From Aurantibrevibacter litoralis (GTDB lineage Bacteria; Bacteroidota; Bacteroidia; Flavobacteriales; Flavobacteriaceae), in contig NZ_JAYEEQ010000018.1 of the NCBI RefSeq assembly GCF_034651555.1, positions 8,421 through 72,420 on the forward strand: a DNA stretch of 64,000 nt, in the 5' to 3' direction. The notes beneath the pieces are model-generated. The model searched no databases, was not told the origin of the DNA, and worked only from the letters and a program-made list of their open reading frames with translations. Positions within the stretch are counted from its first letter, which is position 1. Each line of letters opens with the position of its first letter. Both the position numbers and the translations under genes were made by a program. Positions 28,246 through 36,834 of this stretch are shown in pieces.

Positions 28246-29247
28246 CTATCGCTTTAAGGTGAAATGACCTATATGGGCTACATTTTGACGATCTACAGCC
28301 CGAAACCAATAATCAGAAGCCGGCATGGGCCGTCCATTAAAAGTGCCGTCCCAGCCCTGAGACGTGGGATCTAGTTCTTTAATGAGCATCCCAAATCGAT
28401 TATAGATAAGAATATTTAAAAGGGATGATTCCGGAGTGTAGTTTTGCGGTCTAAATTGCCAAAAATCATTAATTCCGTCTCCATTTGGGGTAAAGAACTT
28501 GGGAAATTCCAGTACTACTTTTTCGATTTCCTCAGGTGGGGGTTGTTCTTGACAAAGCGAGGTGTCTATTCGCACCCTAAGGGTGCTTTCACTAGCGCAA
28601 TTTCCATTTGCCGAATAGATAAAAATTTGCTGATTACTGCGAATGAACGTCCCTGAAGGAAGTAGTGCACCGAGTCCCATAGGATTGGTAAAATAAGAGG
28701 CTCTGCCCGGCAGTTCGGGCAATACATAGGTGTCACAAACCGTGACATCGCTAAAAACTGGAACAGTAGGCGGTGGAAGTGCGAACAAATTAAAAAGCGT
28801 TTCTCTAATACATCCGTTGCTATCAGTAGCGCGAGCCAATATACCGCGCCGGTTTACCACGTTCTGGTTGCCTATGGAGAAATCGATTAAAGTGCCACCC
28901 GGATCGTGATAGGTAATGGTTAATCCGGATTGATTGCCGATAAGTACGCTCTCCAATGAGTCGAGATTGATTCGAAATTCTTCAAAACTATTTCCATCTC
29001 GGTCACAGGCAAAAAAATCATCAACTGCATTGATTGTATGGCTACATTCTTGCTTGGTTGCGGTTCCCTGTGTCAGGGTGTAGGCGTGCTTCAATTTTTT
29101 ATGCACATACGCGGAAAGGTACGCTTTTGTATAAAATGTGTTTACATCGTTTACAAATAAAGGGTATGGTATGTACATGGGCCACAGCAAAATGCACAAT
29201 AATAAACATCGTAATTTATAAAGGATGGGCCATAAACCGAATTGCAT
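28246..29247 (-). CDS. T9SS-secreted protein with type B sorting domain (short copy)
   Basis: 333 residues. It has an N-terminal hydrophobic segment (about residues 10-30) serving as signal, and a region with scattered Cys that resembles gliding-motility-associated surface proteins. The C-terminal gliding-motility CTD / type IX type B sorting domain (about 245-333) contains FPKFFTPNGDGINDFWQF, QGWDGTFNGRPMPASDYWF and ends HFTLKR. It starts 3 nt after the stop of the upstream gene, which has an almost identical sorting domain, so the two are co-transcribed. Surface exposure via the PorV/PorU pathway is expected. Confidence 0.85.
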   Translation of the reverse strand: MQFGLWPILYKLRCLLLCILLWPMYIPYPLFVNDVNTFYTKAYLSAYVHKKLKHAYTLTQGTATKQECSHTINAVDDFFACDRDGNSFEEFRINLDSLESVLIGNQSGLTITYHDPGGTLIDFSIGNQNVVNRRGILARATDSNGCIRETLFNLFALPPPTVPVFSDVTVCDTYVLPELPGRASYFTNPMGLGALLPSGTFIRSNQQIFIYSANGNCASESTLRVRIDTSLCQEQPPPEEIEKVVLEFPKFFTPNGDGINDFWQFRPQNYTPESSLLNILIYNRFGMLIKELDPTSQGWDGTFNGRPMPASDYWFRAVDRQNVAHIGHFTLKR

Positions 29248-29250
29248 AGC

Positions 29251-30984
29251 TCACCGTTTAAGACTAAAATGACCTTTAAAAATAGTATTATCTAAAGCTA
29301 TTGCCCGAAACCAGTAATCGGAAGCCGGTAAGGGTCTTCCGTTAAATGTGCCGTCCCAGCCCTGAGATGCAGGATCCAGTTCTTTTAGCAGCATTCCAAA
29401 TCGATTAAAAATATGAATGATCCTAAGGGTAACTTCTGTGGAACCGGGCGGAAGCCGAAATTGCCAAAAATCGTTGGCACCGTCTCCATTTGGAGTAAAA
29501 AACTTGGGGAATCCTTCTACGCTAATATCTTGAACAACGGTTTCCTCGGCTATGCCACAGCCGTTCTTGTCTCGGACAAAAACGGTATGGGTTCCTGCCG
29601 GTATTCCCGTAAATATGTTGCTATCCTGATACGGCCCGTTGCGGTCATCGAGTGCAAATTCATAGTCGCCAATGCCGGAGGTCTGTACCACAAATCGCAA
29701 GCCAGTAACCTGTTCATTAACTGCTATATTCGTAATGGTTGCAATTTCCGATGAGCGTACTGTAAACTCCTTTGAAGCCGGACATTCTATACTGCCGTTA
29801 GTGGTTACCACAGTAGTAAATGCTTCATAACGATACCTTCCGGGTTCGCTAATGGTAACGTTTGCCGTTGTCGACAGTAAAGTTTCACTGCTATTTGGGT
29901 TTAATCGAAACCATCGGAATCCATCGGCGGTATCCGGAGAACGTACTTGTAGGGGACCTTCGTTTTCACAAAAGGAAAGGCTGTCCGGGAAATTCAGGAC
30001 GGGTCTAAGATCTACTAATTGACCGCTTAGTGGATCAAAATAGGGGCCACAACCCAATTCTGTGGAGAATGATTCTTGAGTGCAGCCAATGGCTTCTCCT
30101 GCGGTATTTCGAGGCACAATAGTAATGAAAAAGGTGCGATTGGGTTCAAAGTCCAACACAAAGGTTGAATTTGTAAAAAAAATGGCATTACCTAAAATAT
30201 CTTCTAGAAAAGGGGCAGTGCCAATAGAAACTCGATAACTTGTAGCACCCGGAACGGCATTCCATTCAATAAGCGGTGTTAGGGGTACATTAAGGGCACC
30301 ATTTGCAGGTGAAATAAGGGAAGTGCATGTGGGCAGTGCTGCAAGGGCACCGGTGATAAAGCTTTCTTCGGCACAATTTACCGCATTTCCATTTTCATTA
30401 TAGGGCGTTATTTGAACAAAAATAGGCGTGTTCGGCGGAAAGTCGCTCGGAGGGTCGTAGGTAAGCACATTACCCACATCCGCATTGTTAAGGATATTGC
30501 CACTTCCGGGGGTAGTTCCTATACTGAGCCGATAGCCAGTTGCCGTTGGTGCCTGGTTCCAAACAATATTAGTAGCCCCGTTTACATCTGTAGCATTTGC
30601 CAGAGGGGTTCTTAAATTGGTACAGGGTGGTGGTGTAGTTACATCTACCGTTCTAAAAGATTGGCTGGCACAAACCACGTTGGGACTATTAAAAAAGAAA
30701 ATGGTGAGGGTAACATAAATTAAAGTATCATCCGGTAGGCCTAAGGGAGGTGTAAAGGTGGTAGAACTTCCAACCGATCGGTTATCTATAATATCGGTGC
30801 CTCCGGGTGTTGTCCCCAACGAAATAAGGTACCCGGGTACACCTAGTACAGGTGTCCAGCTGATGGTAGTAGTTACGGGAATATTGGTTGCCCCATTTAA
30901 GGGATTGGTTAATACAGGGCATTGCTGGGCACTAGACCATAGGCCTAAAAAAATACTGAAAATGCATAGCAACTTTTTTAACAT
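29251..30984 (-). CDS. T9SS-secreted fibronectin-III-like repeat protein with type B sorting domain
   Basis: 577 residues from the ATG at 30984 (MLKKLLCIFSIFLGLWSSAQ signal peptide). Three tandem fibronectin-III-like repeats of about 95 residues follow (each starting C-x2-L-x2-P and containing the I-W/S-x5-G-Y/S-L-S-I-G-T core, ending in S-F-x-T). There is then an Ig-like region, a SprB-type cysteine-containing module, and the C-terminal type B sorting domain (FPKFFTPNGDGANDFWQF). It is likely a surface adhesin or gliding-related protein. It is operonic with the shorter paralogue downstream. Confidence 0.88.
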   Translation of the reverse strand: MLKKLLCIFSIFLGLWSSAQQCPVLTNPLNGATNIPVTTTISWTPVLGVPGYLISLGTTPGGTDIIDNRSVGSSTTFTPPLGLPDDTLIYVTLTIFFFNSPNVVCASQSFRTVDVTTPPPCTNLRTPLANATDVNGATNIVWNQAPTATGYRLSIGTTPGSGNILNNADVGNVLTYDPPSDFPPNTPIFVQITPYNENGNAVNCAEESFITGALAALPTCTSLISPANGALNVPLTPLIEWNAVPGATSYRVSIGTAPFLEDILGNAIFFTNSTFVLDFEPNRTFFITIVPRNTAGEAIGCTQESFSTELGCGPYFDPLSGQLVDLRPVLNFPDSLSFCENEGPLQVRSPDTADGFRWFRLNPNSSETLLSTTANVTISEPGRYRYEAFTTVVTTNGSIECPASKEFTVRSSEIATITNIAVNEQVTGLRFVVQTSGIGDYEFALDDRNGPYQDSNIFTGIPAGTHTVFVRDKNGCGIAEETVVQDISVEGFPKFFTPNGDGANDFWQFRLPPGSTEVTLRIIHIFNRFGMLLKELDPASQGWDGTFNGRPLPASDYWFRAIALDNTIFKGHFSLKR

Positions 30985-31031
30985 TTGAAAACCCATAATG
31001 GGCCTTTAAAGGCATCAAAAGGTACAAGATA

Positions 31032-31865
31032 CTATAAATCTCGCTTTTTCAATATAGCATAAGACAAATAGACGAAAATAATAGTCCAACCAATTAAAAC
31101 AAGGACTTCATACCCGTGCACATCCACATCGAATCTAAAATCCTCACCTAATTGTAGCCCAATGTTTTTTACTGCGGATAAGCGGCTAAAGGGTTCTTTA
31201 ATAACATTGGACATAGCTTGTAACGGAAAGAAGTTTTTTATACTGCGCGCCGTTTCCCAAGATACTACGCGCCACCCCAATACAGCATAAAGGAACTGCT
31301 CCAGTACCATCCATAAGATTAAAAAACCAAGGGCAAACGCCGAACGTTTAATTAAAATCCCTAAAAGAAGACAAAAAGAAAAAAAAGCTACCAATTTAAT
31401 AAAGTAGGCCAACACATATTCTAAATCCGAAACGATGATAGAAATCTCCGTATAATCGGAATAGACCAGACCCAATATGATCGATACACAAAAGACAAAA
31501 AAGGTGGAAATCAGCGCAAATGAAACCACTGTTAAAAATTTTGAGAGGATGAACTCCTTTTTGCTTAAACCGTCTATTAAATTTTGTTTGATGGTTTTAT
31601 TGCTGTATTCATTAGCCACCATAGATACAATGACAATGGCCAAAAACAATTTAAAGAATGCCGCAATGTAGGTGTTGAAATGCCAGATATACGGAAAATT
31701 AAAGATGCCCTGATCGGCCAAATGGAACTGTATGGGGCCAATGTTGAACTTTATAGCAGCTACCAGTGCTATTGAACAAAGTAGGATGAAATAGGCAAAA
31801 ATCAATATTTTACTAGCCCTGTTGTTCCAAAGTTTTATAAATTCTATGTGAAGCAATCGTATCAT
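31032..31865 (-). CDS. ABC-2 type transporter permease
   Basis: A 277-residue membrane protein with six predicted transmembrane helices: near residues 20-40, 65-85, 110-135, 150-170, 175-195 and 250-270. It is the permease partner of the ATPase encoded 4 nt upstream. The KTIKQNLIDGLSKKEFILSKF segment is typical of ABC-2 permeases (YxxxTxxxxLxxGxSR region). It is probably an exporter; the substrate is unknown. Confidence 0.88.
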   Translation of the reverse strand: MIRLLHIEFIKLWNNRASKILIFAYFILLCSIALVAAIKFNIGPIQFHLADQGIFNFPYIWHFNTYIAAFFKLFLAIVIVSMVANEYSNKTIKQNLIDGLSKKEFILSKFLTVVSFALISTFFVFCVSIILGLVYSDYTEISIIVSDLEYVLAYFIKLVAFFSFCLLLGILIKRSAFALGFLILWMVLEQFLYAVLGWRVVSWETARSIKNFFPLQAMSNVIKEPFSRLSAVKNIGLQLGEDFRFDVDVHGYEVLVLIGWTIIFVYLSYAILKKRDL

Positions 31866-31869
31866 ACGT

Positions 31870-32775
31870 TTAGGCGTTGGTTTGCTGTTTCGTTAAGGCT
31901 AAAAATTGATCTTCCAAACTTTCTTTCCGTTTTACTAAGTGCGATAGGAAAATGCCTTTTTCAAACAACATGCGGTTAAGGATTTCCGGTTTAAGTTCTT
32001 CCCTTAAAACCGCTATAACCAATTCATTGTTAAAGTTAACAGAGGCAAAGCTGAGATGATTTTTCAAAAAAGCAACCAAAGCATCCGTTTGGGCTGTTTT
32101 TAGTTCAAAGTATCCAAAACTAGCCAACATGGTATCAACCGGCCCAGCGTATAGTTTTTCTCCCTTTCGAAGAATAATTACATGGCTGCACACCTTTTCT
32201 ACTTCGTCTAACAAATGTGAGGCCAATAGAATGGTTGTCCCTTGAGCCGCTACCTTTTTTATGATTTCCCGTATTTGATGTATGCCTTGGGGATCTAAAC
32301 CGTTGGTGGGCTCGTCTAAAATTAATATCTCAGGATCGTTCAGTAGCGCAGAAGCGATGGCCAGACGCTGTTTCATGCCCAAAGAAAAAGTTTCAAATTT
32401 ACTGTCTTTTCTATCCCATAAGTCTACCAGCTTTAATGTAGTCTCAATTTTCGCATAGCTTACCTCCTTAATTTTGCAGACTAATTTTAAGTTTTGTAAG
32501 GCGGACATATAGGGGTAAAAGTTGGGACGTTCTATAATGGCACCCACCTTTTTAAGCGCTTGGTGCGTGGAAGTGTGTCCATTAAACCAAGAAAATTCCC
32601 CGTGGGTTTTGTTTACAACATTGAGTACAGTCCCCAAGGTGGTCGATTTTCCACTTCCGTTAGGGCCTAAAATACCGTATACATTGCCTTTTTCTATCGT
32701 AAAAGAAAGATCTTTTACAGCGGTGAGATGACCGAATTTTTTAGTGAGGTGGCTTACGCTAAGAATCGTTTCCAA
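31870..32775 (-). CDS. ABC transporter ATP-binding protein
   Basis: A 301-residue ATPase. Walker A is GPNGSGKST (residues 37-45); the signature appears in the form FSLGMKQRLAIASALL, and Walker B is ILILDEPTNGLDPQG followed by switch His in ASHLLDEVEKV. The 80-residue C-terminal extension is typical of ABC-2 exporters of the CcmA/YhaQ type. It is coupled to the downstream permease by a 4-nt gap. Substrate unknown. Confidence 0.94.
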   Translation of the reverse strand: METILSVSHLTKKFGHLTAVKDLSFTIEKGNVYGILGPNGSGKSTTLGTVLNVVNKTHGEFSWFNGHTSTHQALKKVGAIIERPNFYPYMSALQNLKLVCKIKEVSYAKIETTLKLVDLWDRKDSKFETFSLGMKQRLAIASALLNDPEILILDEPTNGLDPQGIHQIREIIKKVAAQGTTILLASHLLDEVEKVCSHVIILRKGEKLYAGPVDTMLASFGYFELKTAQTDALVAFLKNHLSFASVNFNNELVIAVLREELKPEILNRMLFEKGIFLSHLVKRKESLEDQFLALTKQQTNA

Positions 32776-32862
32776 AATGGAAGAGTTTTTGATTTGTTTA
32801 TGTTAACTTGACGCTTGAAAGCGTACTTTGTTACAAAGTAAGTCAAATTTAAGATCAACACT

Positions 32863-33948
32863 ATGTCGGAAGAACGATTGATGTCTAAAAAGAAACCTTC
32901 TTATTCTATAAATGATGATTTGGATGCGTATTTGAATCATTACAACAGAAAGATAGAAATACCAATCTTTTATGAAGATCTTTTGCGTTTTTCGGGTTCG
33001 GTAGTAGTTTACGATTCTAATGACGAAGATACCCTTTGGATTCGGGTATTCTATTCTGAATTTGACAGAAAGGAAATCGATTTAAGTCTTAAAAAAGTCT
33101 ATTCCATTCTTCATTCCGATGGGGGAGACCATATTGTACAGTACCTGAATGTTGATGCTGTGGATTATTGTACGTTTGGAAATTCCAAGCCTTTTCGTAT
33201 TAAAATCAGGAATATTCTCAATGATAATTTCACGTATTTCTATGTAAAAAAGGCCGACGCATCTCGGGTCTATGGATTGGAATTAGAGCATATGCTATCG
33301 CCCTATAACCTTAATTTTTTGGTGTATATGAATACCTTAATAGAAGAGCATATTGCAGGGATTCCCGGGGATGTTTTTATTAAGGAGATGCTTCCAAAAT
33401 GTTCGGAATCTGAAAAATCGCAGTTGGCCAAGGAGTTTGTAAAATTTAACGAACGTTGTATGATACGCCTTTTGGGCGATATGCGTTCCTATAACTACGT
33501 CATCGTGCCAACCCACGACTTTGATCATGTGGTGTACAAAATACGGGCTATAGATTTTGACCAACAATGTTTTGAAGGAAAATTAAAGGTTTATCGTCCG
33601 CAGTTTTTTAAGGAAAATTTTTTAATGGTAGAACTTGTTCGCAGTAAATTACAGAATTATTCTGTGGATCAGTATAAAATAGAAGAACGATCTATTGTGG
33701 CCAAACGGATTCTAAGTTCGGGCAACCGTATTAAGAAACTTATCACCATCATTAAAGCCGATCGTATTTCATTGCCCGAAAATGTTAAAATGCTACGAGA
33801 ACAAATTTATGACCTTACGTTAGACAAAAAGTTTAAAAAATGTACCACCATGGGGCAAGTACTGTCCTTAGCGTTAGATTTTGTGAAACGGAACTATGAA
33901 GATGTAAGTATGCATCAAATTATAGAACAGCGCATTAAAATTCAGTAA
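32863..33948 (+). CDS. Conserved hypothetical protein with kinase-like motifs
   Basis: 361 residues (or 355 from an ATG at 32881), with no signal peptide or membrane helix. No family is recognised with certainty. A set of motifs is spaced as in aminoglycoside-phosphotransferase or HipA-type kinases: YFYVKK (Lys129/130) followed by LELEH (Glu140/142), then GDMRSYNY (Asp206, Asn211) resembling HGDxHxxN, and RAIDFDQQ (Asp231) resembling the metal-binding DFG/DFD. A helical, basic C-terminus follows. It is divergent from the ABC genes. Phosphotransferase activity is inference only. Confidence 0.6.
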   Translation: MSEERLMSKKKPSYSINDDLDAYLNHYNRKIEIPIFYEDLLRFSGSVVVYDSNDEDTLWIRVFYSEFDRKEIDLSLKKVYSILHSDGGDHIVQYLNVDAVDYCTFGNSKPFRIKIRNILNDNFTYFYVKKADASRVYGLELEHMLSPYNLNFLVYMNTLIEEHIAGIPGDVFIKEMLPKCSESEKSQLAKEFVKFNERCMIRLLGDMRSYNYVIVPTHDFDHVVYKIRAIDFDQQCFEGKLKVYRPQFFKENFLMVELVRSKLQNYSVDQYKIEERSIVAKRILSSGNRIKKLITIIKADRISLPENVKMLREQIYDLTLDKKFKKCTTMGQVLSLALDFVKRNYEDVSMHQIIEQRIKIQ

Positions 33949-34022
33949 ATTGTTTTTTAAAACGTCAACAATATACATTTCTTGAGTAAGAACCTTTGGT
34001 TTCTTTTCCGTTATTTTTTGTT

Positions 34023-35369
34023 CTACTTTAGGGTATTCTTAAAGATGACACCATCTTTTATAATTAAAACAAAGTTCTTTTCGGGATCTGCAATGAGATT
34101 TATGTCTTGTAGTGGATTGCCATCTACAAGTAAAATATCGGCCAAGGCTCCTTCTTCAATGACACCTAAAACACCTTGATAGGGACTTCGTTTACCGGCA
34201 AGTTGAAGCAGTTCTGCATTATCTTTGGTAACCATTTTTAGTATTTCAAAAGGGGTGTACCACCGTGCCATTTTTGCCATTTGTTTGCCTTGTTGCACCC
34301 GCGCCGAAGGATCAAAAAGAAAGTCTGACCCCCATGCCGTTTTTACTTTATATTTTTTGGCCAATGTGTACGCATTAGCCGTTCCTTTAGAAACCTCAAT
34401 TTGTTTTGCTCTACTGTCTTCGTTAGATTTTGGATTGGCATCTTCGTCGTCTAAGAACACTTGCAAACTCCACCATATTCCTTTAGAAGCCATGAGCTGG
34501 GCTGTAGCTTCATCGACCAACTGTCCGTGGTCAATACATTTTACACCCGCAGCAATGGCGGTTCGTATCGCTTTAGGAGTGTATGCGTGTACAGTAACAT
34601 AGGTGCCCCAATTTTCTGCGGCCTCTACCGCCGCTATAAATTCCGCTTCTGTATATTGAGAAACGTCTAAAGGATCATACACTGAAGAAACTCCGCCACC
34701 TGCCATGAGTTTTAACTGACTTGCGCCAAGCATTAACTGTTCCCTTGCGGCACGCCGAACATCATCCGGGTTATCTGCAATGATAGCAGCGTTAACGCGT
34801 TCAGAATACGTAGGGCCGGAGTTCGATAATCGAGGTATTTCATTGGGCAAACGAAAATCGCCATGTCCTCCGGTCTGCGAAATAAATGCCCCTGAGGGCC
34901 AAATTCGTGGCCCTTTGTGTATTCCTAAGTCAATCGCTCTTTTTAGACCTAAAACAGGGCCACCTAAATCACGCACAGAGGTAATACCCCGTAATAGGGT
35001 CTGTTCCGCTGTTTTGGCGGCCACCAAGTTTACAAAACCGATATCGGCTGTTAAAATAGTTTGTTGGGTGATGCCTGCACACATTAGATGCGCATGCGCG
35101 TCGATTAATCCGGGCATTAGAAATTTTCCTTGACCATCAATAATTCTTGTAGTACCGCTTTTGTCCGTGGCTATTGCTGTGGTTGAAATTTTGCTGATGC
35201 GATTACCTACCAAAAGCACGTTGCCGCTTATGGTTTTTTCATCCTTTCCGTTAAAGATTTGAACGTTGTTAATGAGGGTAATATTTCCGGTGGTAGTAGG
35301 CTCTTGCGCCTTAGTTACCAAAGAAATTAAAATTAAAATACAGCTGAAAAGAAAAGAAAGGTTTTTCAT
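34023..35369 (-). CDS. Exported amidohydrolase (imidazolonepropionase/prolidase-like)
   Basis: 448 residues from the ATG at 35369, with a signal peptide (MKNLSFLFSCILILISLVTKAQ). The amidohydrolase-fold metal ligands are visible: DAHAHL (HxH), the carboxylated-Lys region LKLMAGGGV, VTVHAY, DHGQ and WGSDF (Asp). It belongs to the large periplasmic group annotated as Xaa-Pro dipeptidase or imidazolonepropionase-like amidohydrolases; the substrate is not known. Its 5' region is homologous to that of the ergothioneine operon (see leaders), so joint control and a related substrate are possible. The longer frame to 35447 lies inside that leader and is rejected. Confidence 0.85.
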   Translation of the reverse strand: MKNLSFLFSCILILISLVTKAQEPTTTGNITLINNVQIFNGKDEKTISGNVLLVGNRISKISTTAIATDKSGTTRIIDGQGKFLMPGLIDAHAHLMCAGITQQTILTADIGFVNLVAAKTAEQTLLRGITSVRDLGGPVLGLKRAIDLGIHKGPRIWPSGAFISQTGGHGDFRLPNEIPRLSNSGPTYSERVNAAIIADNPDDVRRAAREQLMLGASQLKLMAGGGVSSVYDPLDVSQYTEAEFIAAVEAAENWGTYVTVHAYTPKAIRTAIAAGVKCIDHGQLVDEATAQLMASKGIWWSLQVFLDDEDANPKSNEDSRAKQIEVSKGTANAYTLAKKYKVKTAWGSDFLFDPSARVQQGKQMAKMARWYTPFEILKMVTKDNAELLQLAGKRSPYQGVLGVIEEGALADILLVDGNPLQDINLIADPEKNFVLIIKDGVIFKNTLK

Positions 35370-35373
35370 TTTA

Positions 35374-35710
35374 TTTATTTTGGTTTTGGCAGGTGATTTA
35401 TATTTGATAATCGATATTTTAATGCTTCGCTTCGAGGTTGGCGTCAAAACGGATTGTAAAGGTTCCTTTTAATGCCTCGAAGGTGTGCTCTGAGGTGATT
35501 TACTGCTTTTTTTTCAGGGCGCACCGGTGTGACAAAACTAATGTAATAAAAAAAAGGATGCCTTACGCTTAAAATTCGAATTTAGAAACGTTTTCTTATT
35601 ATTTCAATAATTAACGGCGCTGCATTGCAATGGGTTTTTACAGTAGAAAAAGAGAAAGCTTAAACCGTTGTGCATTTTGAGTATTTAATACTTATTTGAT
35701 ACTAATTAGG
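35374..35710 (-). promoter_or_regulatory. Leader A: duplicated upstream region, uninterrupted copy
   Basis: About 335 bp immediately 5' of the amidohydrolase gene that align along their whole length (roughly 70-75 % by eye) with leader B before the Rieske-GltS operon. Conserved pieces, on the minus strand from far to near: a palindrome AGTATTTAATACT with a further half site (35680-35703), a TAGTTTTG box (35533-35540, matching TAnnTTTG) placed 164 nt before the ATG, and the 5' UTR. The UTR carries repeated GCATTAAAA and AAATCACCT words. This stretch carries no gene. Confidence 0.75.
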
Positions 35711-35781
35711 GACTTCTATTGTTTAAAGTATTGATATTCAATTAATAATTCGTTTTTGAAATCTAAAATCACTTTGGAAGT

Positions 35782-35913
35782 ATGTACAAATCAAGATACA
35801 AAACCAAAGGAATGAAATCATTGTTCGACACCCAATTTTTAGTTAGAAAATTATAGAAAATAGGCAATCCGTTAGAGAAGATAACCGTAGGTTTAGACAT
35901 TGGGCTGAAATAA
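35782..35913 (+). pseudogene. N-terminal remnant of an IS5-type transposase
   Basis: An ATG at 35782 opens MYKSRYKTKGMKSLFD, followed by an in-frame TAG at 35854 and then KIGNPLEKITVGLDIGLK before a TAA at 35911. The MYKxRY..SLFD and GNPLEKI words at this spacing are characteristic of the N-terminus of IS5-group transposases of Bacteroidota. Only about 43 codons remain; the DDE domain is gone. The 3' end overlaps the last bases of the convergent egtD gene. It marks a past insertion between egtD and leader A. Confidence 0.6.
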
Positions 35914-36834
35914 AACGAAGGCGTATTCTTTTTTTACATCAAAATAAGTTTGTAAAATCTGCATATTTGAGGCTTGGGCTATTTCTTCTATATCTGTCCA
36001 AAAAAACTTTTTAGATACCTCTGTATGTATGGCTTCGTAGGCATCAAATACAACCGAAAATCCATCTTTAAATTCTATGGTTTGCTTTTTTAAGCTAATA
36101 ATCTGGCTGGAAGTGATGCCTGTCATAGGATTGTAAAAAGGGAAATGGTCAAAAGCTTCTAGGTCAAAATTAGCTCCCAATTCTCGGTTCATTCGTGCCA
36201 ACAGATTCATATTGAATTGCTTAGTAACTCCCTGACTATCGTCATAAGCAGCTAGTATTTTTCTGGGATGTTTTACGAGGTCAAAGGCTACGAGCAAAGC
36301 GTCGTTTGCTTTGAGTTTGGCCTTTATAAATTTGAAAAAACAGATAGCTTCTGGTGTGGGATAATTGCCAATATTGGCTCCTAAAAACAATACCAATCTA
36401 CTGTTTTCTGAGGGAGGTAATTTTTTATAGGTGTCAAAATAATTTCCGGCTATACTCGTGATGTTTATGTCGCTCGCTACTGCTTTTATTTCTTCCTTAT
36501 TGATGTTTAATACATTGGAAGATATATCTAAAGCTACATATTCTAAAGTCTCAAAATAGGGTTTTACTTGCCTTAGCAAATGTTTTGTTTTGGTTCCATC
36601 GCCAGCCCCAAGCTCTACTATTTGTATTTTTTTATGTTTGGCAGAAATATCTTGGGCTAGTTGCACACTTTTGCTTGTGATGATTTGCATTTCGCTGCGG
36701 GGCAAATAATATTCATCTAACTGCATTATTTGCTGAAAAAGTGCATCCCCTTTGGCATCATAAAAATAACGGGAAGAGAGTTTTTTGGGTGATTTATGAA
36801 GTCCTTCTTTTACGTGTTCTAAAAATTGTTGCAT
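35893..36834 (-). CDS. egtD: L-histidine N-alpha-methyltransferase (ergothioneine biosynthesis)
   Basis: A 313-residue SAM-dependent enzyme that trimethylates histidine to hercynine. It has the EgtD-type N-terminus (LSSRYFYDAKGDALFQQIMQLDEYYLPRSE), the SAM loop VELGAGDGTKTKHLL, the FLGANIGNYP motif, and a C-terminal histidine-binding part. Its ATG directly abuts the egtB stop, so the two are translationally coupled. It is the last gene of a five-gene operon. Confidence 0.95.
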   Translation of the reverse strand: MQQFLEHVKEGLHKSPKKLSSRYFYDAKGDALFQQIMQLDEYYLPRSEMQIITSKSVQLAQDISAKHKKIQIVELGAGDGTKTKHLLRQVKPYFETLEYVALDISSNVLNINKEEIKAVASDINITSIAGNYFDTYKKLPPSENSRLVLFLGANIGNYPTPEAICFFKFIKAKLKANDALLVAFDLVKHPRKILAAYDDSQGVTKQFNMNLLARMNRELGANFDLEAFDHFPFYNPMTGITSSQIISLKKQTIEFKDGFSVVFDAYEAIHTEVSKKFFWTDIEEIAQASNMQILQTYFDVKKEYAFVLFQPNV

